Positions 8,494 through 15,448 of a DNA stretch of 64,000 bases are shown piece after piece. Under the pieces are notes generated by a model. That model worked only from the letters and a program-made list of their open reading frames with translations, was not told where the DNA came from and ran no database searches. The DNA comes from Sphingomonas sp. 35-24ZXX (GTDB lineage: Bacteria > Pseudomonadota > Alphaproteobacteria > Sphingomonadales > Sphingomonadaceae): NCBI RefSeq assembly GCF_000786215.1, contig NZ_JROG01000003.1, positions 1,116,001-1,180,000 on the forward strand, in the 5' to 3' direction. Positions within the stretch are counted from its first letter, which is position 1. Each line of letters starts with the position of its first letter. Made by a program: the position numbers and the translations under genes.

Positions 8494-8799
8494 TTAGCGA
8501 GGGGGCGATTGCTCGCGAAATTCTGCGTCAACGGCAAAGCTGGCGGAAATGGCCTGCAACAGCGCCAGCGATTCCTGCATCCGGCCCCGCGATTCACCGG
8601 CCTGCTCTGCGACCTCGACCTTGACCTCGCAGGTGGTCTCGATGACCGAGAGCGCACCCTCGATCGTCAGCGTATCTGTCTCGACCAAGGCATGGAGAAT
8701 GCTCTCCGCCAGCAGCAGCGCTGCCTGGCCATGGGCGTCTGGTTCGACAGGGCCTGCGCGCGGGGCAGAGGGCGCGGCGTTATTGGGGTCGTTCGTCAT
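8494..8799 (-). CDS. Small hypothetical protein
   Basis: A 101-residue protein. The N-terminal ~22 residues are disordered and Pro/Ala-rich. The rest reads as two or three amphipathic helices (AALLLAESILHALVETDTLTIEGALSVIETTCEVKVEVAE), followed by another helix containing RMQESLALLQAISASFAVD. I recognise no named domain. The helical pattern and codon usage look like a genuine gene. It immediately precedes the orphan histidine kinase and could be its partner, which is an inference only. Confidence 0.65.
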   Translation of the reverse strand: MTNDPNNAAPSAPRAGPVEPDAHGQAALLLAESILHALVETDTLTIEGALSVIETTCEVKVEVAEQAGESRGRMQESLALLQAISASFAVDAEFREQSPPR

Positions 8800-8971
8800 G
8801 ATGGGGCCGATATGAAGCCAGGCGGGAGCGATCCTCGGTGCTCTCTGCTATCGGTGCCTGGGATAGCGTACCGACAGTAGCCAAGGTATACACCGGTCGA
8901 TCGGCGACAAACACAACCGAGGTTAATGCGGCCAAAGAACAAGTCGGCTATATCATGGGCGGGAGCACAAT

Positions 8972-9694
8972 ATGGCCAATGCCTTCACCAATCGCCTCAG
9001 TGGCTATGCTCCGCTTGGTGATGCAGACATCAGTCTGCTCGCCAGAGCATGCCGCAACGTTCGAGAGATACCTGCGGGGCACCATCTGATCATGGAGGGA
9101 GACCGGCCCGATCCGGTGTTCGTCATGCTGGAGGGCTGGGCCTGCGGCTACAAGATGCTGCCCGATGGCGGGCGTCAGATCCTGGCGTTCATGCTGCCGG
9201 GCGATTTCTGCGATATCCATATTGCGGTGCTCAAGGCCATCGATCACAGCATCGTCACCATCACCGCCGCCAAGGTCGCCATGCTGCCGCGCGCGCAGAT
9301 GGAAGCACTGGTCGAGGCAGGCCCCACAATCACCCGTGCCTTCTGGTGGTCGCAGCTGGTCGACCAGAGCGTGCTTCGGGCCTGGATCATCAGCATGGGG
9401 CGCCGCACTGCCAAGGAGCGGATCGCGCATCTAATGTGCGAGCTGTATATCCGCATGCGCAACATCGGCCTTGCCACCGACGACAAATGCGAAATGCCGC
9501 TGACTCAGCTGGTGATTGCCGATGCCGTCGGCCTGACCCCGGTGCATGTCAACCGCGTGTTGAAGTCGCTGCGCCTCGGCAAGGTGATGGAGCTCAGCTC
9601 GGGCTCGCTGACGATCATCGATCCGGTCAGGCTCGCGGCCATTGCCGGGTTTGACGAAAGCTATCTGCACGGCAGGCTCAGGCAGACGGGCTGA
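8972..9694 (+). CDS. Crp/Fnr-family transcriptional regulator
   Basis: A 240-residue regulator. The N-terminal cyclic-nucleotide-binding-like beta-roll (about 20-135) includes GHHLIMEGDRPDPVFVMLEGWACGYKMLPDGGRQILAFMLPGDFCDI. A long dimer helix follows, then a winged HTH (about 160-225) with MPLTQLVIADAVGLTPVHVNRVLKSLRLGKV. There is no N-terminal cysteine cluster of the Fnr [4Fe-4S] type, so oxygen sensing by that route is unlikely. GGGAG sits 6 bases before the ATG. It is divergent from the small protein/kinase pair. This sub-group of Crp-like regulators is abundant in sphingomonads and its ligands are unknown. Confidence 0.9.
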   Translation: MANAFTNRLSGYAPLGDADISLLARACRNVREIPAGHHLIMEGDRPDPVFVMLEGWACGYKMLPDGGRQILAFMLPGDFCDIHIAVLKAIDHSIVTITAAKVAMLPRAQMEALVEAGPTITRAFWWSQLVDQSVLRAWIISMGRRTAKERIAHLMCELYIRMRNIGLATDDKCEMPLTQLVIADAVGLTPVHVNRVLKSLRLGKVMELSSGSLTIIDPVRLAAIAGFDESYLHGRLRQTG

Positions 9695-9766
9695 AATTCG
9701 CAGCATTCCGCCTGGCGTTGGTCTAAGGTTACGCCTCCGCCCCAAACCCAGCAAAGGCTGCATGGC

Positions 9767-10468
9767 ATGAGCAGACTGCCCGATCATTCCGAAAGCCATC
9801 TTGTCGCGCGCATCGGATGGCTGCGAGCCGCAGTGATGGGCGCCAACGACGGCATCGTCTCGACCGCCAGCCTGATCATCGGCGTGGCGGCCGCTCAGGC
9901 TCAGCAGGCAGACGTGCTGATCGCCGGAACCGCCGGGCTCGTGGCAGGTGCGATGTCGATGGCGGCTGGCGAATATGTCTCGGTGAGTTCGCAGCAGGAT
10001 ACCGAGAGCGCCGACATCGAGCGGGAGCGTGCGGAACTCTCCACCGACATCGATGGTGAGATCGCGGAGCTTGCGGGGATATACAGGGCCCGCGGGCTCG
10101 ATGCCGAAACCGCGGACACGGTGGCCCGGCAGCTGATGGCGCATGGTGCCCTGGGCGCCCATGCCCGCGACGAACTGGGCATATCCGCCTTCACCACAGC
10201 GCGCCCGGTCCAGGCGGCGCTGACATCTGCCACGACCTTTTCGGTCGGCGCCGCGATGCCGCTGATCACCGTGCTGCTCGCCCCGCAGGACAGCCTGCCG
10301 CTGATCGTGGCGATTGCATCCTTGCTGTTTCTGGCAGCGCTCGGGGCGGTCGGCGCCGTCACTGGCGGCGCGTCGCTGTGGCGCGCGAGCCTGCGGGTGA
10401 CCATCTGGGGCGCACTGGCGATGGCGCTGACCGCCGGGATCGGCAAGGCTCTGGGCACGGTTGTCTAG
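9767..10468 (+). CDS. VIT1/CCC1-family metal transporter
   Basis: A 233-residue membrane protein. It opens with VARIGWLRAAVMGANDGIVSTASLIIGVAAA, the signature first helix of VIT1/CCC1 transporters. A second helix (TAGLVAGAMSMAAGEYVSVSSQQDTE) contains the family's MxxGEYxS element. A charged cytosolic metal-binding segment follows (about 75-140, many Glu residues), then three C-terminal helices. Members move Fe(II) or Mn(II) out of the cytosol. Given the iron block upstream, iron detoxification is plausible, but metal specificity cannot be read from sequence. It follows the Crp/Fnr gene by 72 bp. Confidence 0.9.
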   Translation: MSRLPDHSESHLVARIGWLRAAVMGANDGIVSTASLIIGVAAAQAQQADVLIAGTAGLVAGAMSMAAGEYVSVSSQQDTESADIERERAELSTDIDGEIAELAGIYRARGLDAETADTVARQLMAHGALGAHARDELGISAFTTARPVQAALTSATTFSVGAAMPLITVLLAPQDSLPLIVAIASLLFLAALGAVGAVTGGASLWRASLRVTIWGALAMALTAGIGKALGTVV

Positions 10469-10578
10469 GCGATCCGGCTAAGCGGAGAGCGACGCTCGCG
10501 TTCCGGTCAGGTGCGCTTTGTACAAGACCCGCCGGTTCCGGAAACGCATGATGCGGGCTGTCAACAGGAGCCCAGCCC

Positions 10579-12510
10579 ATGACCCGTTTCACGCGCCGCC
10601 AGACGCTGACCGGCGCAGCCGGCGCTGTGCTGCTCAACGCCGCAGAGAGCCTTGCCATGCCCGCAGCCGCTACCGTGATCGTCAATGCCAAGGTCTCGAC
10701 GCTCGATCGTGCCAACCCGGTGGCGGATGCGGTTGCCATCAGCGATGGCAGGTTTATGGCGGTCGGCAGCGAAGCAGAGGTCCGCGCGGCTGCGGGGCCG
10801 GACGCAGCGGTGATCGACGCGCGAGGCCGCCGCCTTATCCCGGGACTCATCGACAGCCACATCCATGTCATCCGCGGCGGGCTGAACTACAACATGGAGC
10901 TGCGCTGGGATGGCGTGCCCAGCCTGGCGGATGCGATGGCGATGCTCAAGCGCCAGGCACAGAACACGCCGCCGCCGCAATGGGTGCGCGTGGTCGGCGG
11001 CTTTACCGAACACCAGTTCGCCGAAAAGCGGCTGCCGACCCTGGCCGAGATCAACGCCGCCGCGCCCGATACGCCGGTGTTCATCCTGCACCTGTACGAT
11101 CGCGCGCTGCTCAATGCCGCTGCGTTGCGCGTCGTTGGCTATACCAAGGATACGCCCGATCCGCCGGGGGGCGAGATCGTCCGCGATTTCGCCGGCAACC
11201 CCACCGGGCTGCTGCTGGCACAGCCCAATGCGACGATCCTCTATTCGACGCTCGCCAAGGGCCCCAAGCTTCCCGAGGACTATCAGCTCAACTCCACCCG
11301 GCATTTCATGCGCGAACTCAACAGCCTGGGCGTGACCAGCGTCATCGATGCCGGCGGCGGTTTCCAGAACTATCCCGACGACTATCGGATCATCGAAAAG
11401 CTGCATGCCGATGGCGAGATGACGCTGCGCATCGCCTACAACCTGTTCACGCAAAAGCCCAAGGAAGAGCTCAGGGACTTTGCCAGCTGGTCGACCCAGG
11501 TGAAGCCCGGCGATGGCGACGACACCTATCGCCACAATGGTGCGGGCGAGATGCTGGTCTATTCCGCCGCCGATTTCGAGGATTTCCGCGTCGAACGCCC
11601 GGACATGCCTGCGAACATGGAAAGCGACCTGGAACCGGTGGTGCGGCTGCTCGCCGAGCGGCGCTGGCCGTGGCGGCTGCATGCAACCTATGACCAGACC
11701 ATCGGTCGCGCGCTCGATGTGTTCGAGAAGGTCAACCGCGACATCCCGCTCGCCGGACTCAACTGGTTCTTCGACCATGCCGAGACGATCAGCGAGCGCA
11801 ACATCGACCGCATTGCAGCGCTTGGCGGGGGCATCGCGGTACAGCACCGGATGATGTTCCAAGGCGAGTATTTCGTCGAGCGCTACGGACCGAAAGCCGC
11901 CGAGACGACCCCACCGATCAAGCGGATGCTCGATGCGGGCCTGCCCGTTGGTGCGGGCACCGACGCGACCCGGGTGGCGAGCTACAACCCATGGGTTTCG
12001 CTGTCGTGGCTGGTAACCGGCAGGACGCTGGGCGGAACGACGCTCTATCCGGTGCGCAACCGGCTGGACCGCGAGACGGCGTTGCGGCTGTGGACCGAAC
12101 GCAACACCTGGTTTTCGAACGAAGTCGGCAAGAAGGGCCAGATCGCGGCGGGCCAACTCGCCGATCTGGCGCTGCTCTCGGACGACTATTTTGCCGTGCC
12201 CGAAGCCGAGATCGTCCATCTGCGATCGGTGCTGACCATGCTGGGCGGCAAGGTGGTGCATGGTGAAGGCGATTATGCCCCGCTCGCCCCTGCCCTGCCG
12301 CGCCCGATGCCCCACTGGTCACCGGTCGCGACCTTTGGCGGCTATCACCGCAGGGATCAATCGAGCGCGAAGCTGGCTACGGCGTGCGGGTGCAGCAGCG
12401 CGTGCGCCGTGCACGGTCATGACCATGCCGCCGCGCTCGGCGCCGAGATTGCCGCGGCCGATGTGCAAAGCTTCTGGGGCGTGTTCGGCTGTGGATGCTG
12501 GGCGGTGTGA
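10579..12510 (+). CDS. Amidohydrolase (YtcJ-like) with Tat signal and Cys-rich tail
   Basis: A 643-residue protein. The N-terminus TRFTRRQTLTGAAGAVLLNAAESLA has a twin-arginine motif (RRQTL), suggesting folded export. The amidohydrolase_3 domain carries the metal ligands DSHIHV (His-x-His at about 95-97), then YNLF, HATYDQT, FDHAETI and GAGTDATRVASYNPW. These match YtcJ-like imidase/amidohydrolase families. The last ~60 residues are unusual: AKLATACGCSSACAVHGHDHAA, then FWGVFGCGCWAV, carrying several cysteines and histidines. AGGAG lies 7 bases before the ATG. The next gene starts within its stop codon. The substrate is unknown; probably a cyclic amide, imide or carbamate, with products handled by the linked transporter and porin. 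Confidence 0.88.
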   Translation: MTRFTRRQTLTGAAGAVLLNAAESLAMPAAATVIVNAKVSTLDRANPVADAVAISDGRFMAVGSEAEVRAAAGPDAAVIDARGRRLIPGLIDSHIHVIRGGLNYNMELRWDGVPSLADAMAMLKRQAQNTPPPQWVRVVGGFTEHQFAEKRLPTLAEINAAAPDTPVFILHLYDRALLNAAALRVVGYTKDTPDPPGGEIVRDFAGNPTGLLLAQPNATILYSTLAKGPKLPEDYQLNSTRHFMRELNSLGVTSVIDAGGGFQNYPDDYRIIEKLHADGEMTLRIAYNLFTQKPKEELRDFASWSTQVKPGDGDDTYRHNGAGEMLVYSAADFEDFRVERPDMPANMESDLEPVVRLLAERRWPWRLHATYDQTIGRALDVFEKVNRDIPLAGLNWFFDHAETISERNIDRIAALGGGIAVQHRMMFQGEYFVERYGPKAAETTPPIKRMLDAGLPVGAGTDATRVASYNPWVSLSWLVTGRTLGGTTLYPVRNRLDRETALRLWTERNTWFSNEVGKKGQIAAGQLADLALLSDDYFAVPEAEIVHLRSVLTMLGGKVVHGEGDYAPLAPALPRPMPHWSPVATFGGYHRRDQSSAKLATACGCSSACAVHGHDHAAALGAEIAAADVQSFWGVFGCGCWAV

Positions 12511-14090
12511 GTACGCAGCCGACCGATCCAGCCAGCCCCCTCGCCAGCCCTGTCTTCCGCGCGCTGTGGATCGCGACGGTCGTGTCGAACATCGGAACAT
12601 GGATGCACGATGTCGGCGCGGGATGGCTGATGACCTCACTGTCGCCCAATCCGCTGATGGTGGCGCTGGTGCAGGCGGCGACCACGTTCCCGATGTTCGT
12701 GCTGGCGCTGCCCGCTGGCGCGCTGGCCGATATCGTGGATCGGCGGCGGCTGCTGATCGGCGCGCAGGCCTTCGGGCTGCTCGCGGCAGCAGGTCTCGCG
12801 CTGGCGACCTTTGGCGGGATTACTGATGCCGGGCTGCTGTTGGTGTTCACCGCGCTGATCGCCAGCGGCGCGGCCCTTTCTGCCCCGGCCTTCCAGGCCA
12901 TCGTGCCCGAACTGGTGCCCCCGCCTTCGTTGCAGCAGGCGGTCGCGCTCAATGCCCTGGGGGTGAACATTGCGCGCGCTATCGGGCCGGCGCTGGGCGG
13001 GCTGATCATCGCTGCATCTGGCCCAGGCGCAGTGTTCACCGCCAATGCCGTCTCGGTACTGGGCGTGCTGATCGTGCTCGCGCACTGGAAGCGAAAGACC
13101 GCAGAGCGCCACCTGCCCACCGAACATATGCTCGGCGCGATGCGTGCCGGACTGCGCTATGCGCTGCGTTCGCCCGAGCTGAGGGTCGTGCTGATCCGCG
13201 CAGGCGGCTTTTTCGTGTTCGCCAGCTGCCTGTGGGCGCTGCTGCCGATCATCGCGCGGCGCGATCTGGGCCTCGGCCCTCTGGGCTATGGCGGGCTGCT
13301 CACCTTCATGGGCCTGGGGGCGGTGACCGGCGCGGTGCTGATGCCGCGGTTGCGGGGACGGCTGGGCGCCAATGCGCTGACACGCGCGGCATCTTTGCTG
13401 CTGGCAGGTGCAATGGTCGGGCTGTCGCAAGCCGGTCAGTTTGCGACCGCCGCCGCCATGGTCTTCCTCTCCGGGCTGGCGTGGATTGCGATGCTCGCCT
13501 CGCTCAACGGCGGCGCGCAGGCGGGTTCACCGGGCTGGGTAAAGGCGCGCGCGCTGGCGGTGTACCTGCTGGTGTTCCAGGGATCGATGGCTGTGGGCGC
13601 GACAGCCTGGGGCGCGCTGGCCTCGTTCATCGGCGTGCCTTCCGCACTGCTGGCAGCCGCAGCCCTGCTCGCCATCGCCAGCCTGGCGCTGGCGGCGCGC
13701 TTTCCGCTCGATCCCGCGAGCCAGCTCGATCTGACGCCCTCGGCGCACTGGCCTGCTCCGATGGTCGATGCCTCGGTGCGCCATGACAGCGGCCCGGTGC
13801 TGGTGACGATCGAATACCGGACCCGCCCGGCAGACACCGCCGCATTCTTCGCCGCGATGCAGGCGATGCGCCGGATCCGCGGCCGCGATGGCGCGATCCA
13901 CTGGGGGGTGTATGAAGACACCGCCGCGCCCGGAAAGGTCATCGAGACCTTCACCGTCGAAAGCTGGCTGGAGCATCTGCGCCAGCACGACCGGGTGACC
14001 AACGCCGACCGCCAACAGCAGGATATCCTCCGCGCGTTTCACCTTGGCGATGCCCCGCCGCTGGTGCGGCATTTCGTCACCCGCCGGTAA
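12507..14090 (+). CDS. MFS exporter (EntS/MFS_3 type) with C-terminal monooxygenase-like domain
   Basis: About 527 residues from the GTG at 12507, whose GTGA overlaps the preceding TGA (12508-12510); an in-frame ATG lies at 12495. Twelve hydrophobic segments begin at SPVFRALWIATVVSNIGTWM, with the MFS loop motif GALADIVDRRRLLIG. The C-terminal ~125 residues (after residue ~400) are soluble: DSGPVLVTIEYRTRPADTAAFFAAMQAMRRIRGRDGAIHW and YEDTAAPGKVIETFTVESW. These resemble the ferredoxin-like antibiotic-biosynthesis-monooxygenase fold common in MFS_3 proteins. Export is the usual role of this subfamily. It overlaps the amidohydrolase upstream and the porin downstream, so all three are translationally coupled. 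Confidence 0.88.
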   Translation: MSTQPTDPASPLASPVFRALWIATVVSNIGTWMHDVGAGWLMTSLSPNPLMVALVQAATTFPMFVLALPAGALADIVDRRRLLIGAQAFGLLAAAGLALATFGGITDAGLLLVFTALIASGAALSAPAFQAIVPELVPPPSLQQAVALNALGVNIARAIGPALGGLIIAASGPGAVFTANAVSVLGVLIVLAHWKRKTAERHLPTEHMLGAMRAGLRYALRSPELRVVLIRAGGFFVFASCLWALLPIIARRDLGLGPLGYGGLLTFMGLGAVTGAVLMPRLRGRLGANALTRAASLLLAGAMVGLSQAGQFATAAAMVFLSGLAWIAMLASLNGGAQAGSPGWVKARALAVYLLVFQGSMAVGATAWGALASFIGVPSALLAAAALLAIASLALAARFPLDPASQLDLTPSAHWPAPMVDASVRHDSGPVLVTIEYRTRPADTAAFFAAMQAMRRIRGRDGAIHWGVYEDTAAPGKVIETFTVESWLEHLRQHDRVTNADRQQQDILRAFHLGDAPPLVRHFVTRR

Positions 14091-15448
14091 TGCGCACGTG
14101 GCTGGGCCTCGCCGTGCTGCTTCCTGTCGCAGCGCAAGCGCAAGAGGTCGAGCAGACGAATGTCCGCTATGACGAGGACTGGTCGGTGCTCCGGGAAGGC
14201 GCGCCCAGCAGATGGCGGCGGGCCAAATATCTGCCACTGTCCCCCGATGGCTCCACCTATTTGACGCTGGGTGGCGAGGCGCGGGCACGTTTCGAAGGCT
14301 TCGACAACGCTCTGTGGGGCGATCCGCCTGCGCCCGATGACGGCTACCTGTGGCTCCGTGCGATGCCGAGCGCCGACCTGCACGCCGGGCCGACGCGGGT
14401 CTTCGTCCAGGGAATTGCCGGCTATGCCCGGGGGGTCGGTGCGGGCAAGGGTCCTGTCGACGAGACCGGCATCGATCTACTCCAGGGCTTTGGCGAAGCC
14501 AGCCTCAATGTCCGTGATGCCCATCGGATCACGCTGCGCGGTGGGCGCATGCTGATCGGTCTGGGCTCGGAGCGGTTGGTGGGCACCCGCTATGGCCCCA
14601 ACATCCCGCAGCCGTTCGACGGGGGCCAGGTCACCGCCCAGATCGGCCCGCATCGGGTCACCGCGCTCGCCCTGCGTCCAGTGGCGATCGGCACGAACGA
14701 TTTCGACGATGCAACCTCGCGCACCCGGCGGCTCTCGGGCGTGTATGCGACGCTGCAGATGGCCCCCGGCATCGGGCTCGATGCCTATTGGCTGAGCTTT
14801 GCCGACGATCGCGCGCGCTATGGCGGCGGCATCGGCCGCGAACGCCGCGACACCTTTGGCCTGCGCGCCTTCGGGAGCCACGGGCCGCTGAGCTGGAACT
14901 GGGAGGCGATGGTGCAGCGCGGCCGCTTTGCCGATCGCTCGATCCGCGCCTGGTCGATCTCCACCGAAACCGGCTGGCGCCTGAGCCCTACCCGTTTTGC
15001 GCCACGCCTGCGGCTGCGCGCCAACATCGCCAGCGGGGATGCCGACGCGGAGGATGCGCGGCTGGGTACGTTCAATGCGCTGTTCCCCAAGGGCCGCTAT
15101 TTCGGCGAGCTATCGCCGATCGGCCCGCGCAACATCGCCAACCTCAACCCGGCGATCACGCTGCCCATGGGATCGGGCGTCAGCCTGGAAATCGCTGCCG
15201 CCGCGTTCTGGCGCGCCAGCCGGGGCGACGGCCTTTACGACCTTCCCGGCCAGCTCATCCGCCCCGCCGGCACCAGCACCGCGCGCCATATCGGCAACCA
15301 GATCGAAATGGTGGCGGAATGGGAGGCCAGCGCGCTGCTCTCGTTCACCGCATCGCTTTCCGCCTTCCGCCCCGGCGCGTTCATCCGGCAGACGGGCCCT
15401 TCCAGGACGATCGGCATGCTGGCCCTTGAGGCGCGGTTCAGGCTCTAG
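14090..15448 (+). CDS. Alginate-export-family outer-membrane protein
   Basis: A 452-residue protein. The ATG overlaps the previous TAA (TAATG). Residues 1-18 (MRTWLGLAVLLPVAAQAQ) form a signal peptide. The body contains YLTLGGEARARFEGFDN, WLRAMPSADLHAGPTRVFVQG, RITLRGGRMLIGLGSERLVGTR and GPNIPQPFDG near the middle. The C-terminal strands are FNALFPKGRYFGELSPIGPRNIANLNP and a closing ALEARFRL. These are recognisable features of the alginate_exp porin domain (AlgE-like 18-strand barrels). Despite the name, many members export or import unrelated small molecules. Context with an amidohydrolase and an exporter suggests an outer-membrane conduit for that pathway. Its last 4 bases overlap the convergent sensor kinase gene. 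Confidence 0.85.
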   Translation: MRTWLGLAVLLPVAAQAQEVEQTNVRYDEDWSVLREGAPSRWRRAKYLPLSPDGSTYLTLGGEARARFEGFDNALWGDPPAPDDGYLWLRAMPSADLHAGPTRVFVQGIAGYARGVGAGKGPVDETGIDLLQGFGEASLNVRDAHRITLRGGRMLIGLGSERLVGTRYGPNIPQPFDGGQVTAQIGPHRVTALALRPVAIGTNDFDDATSRTRRLSGVYATLQMAPGIGLDAYWLSFADDRARYGGGIGRERRDTFGLRAFGSHGPLSWNWEAMVQRGRFADRSIRAWSISTETGWRLSPTRFAPRLRLRANIASGDADAEDARLGTFNALFPKGRYFGELSPIGPRNIANLNPAITLPMGSGVSLEIAAAAFWRASRGDGLYDLPGQLIRPAGTSTARHIGNQIEMVAEWEASALLSFTASLSAFRPGAFIRQTGPSRTIGMLALEARFRL

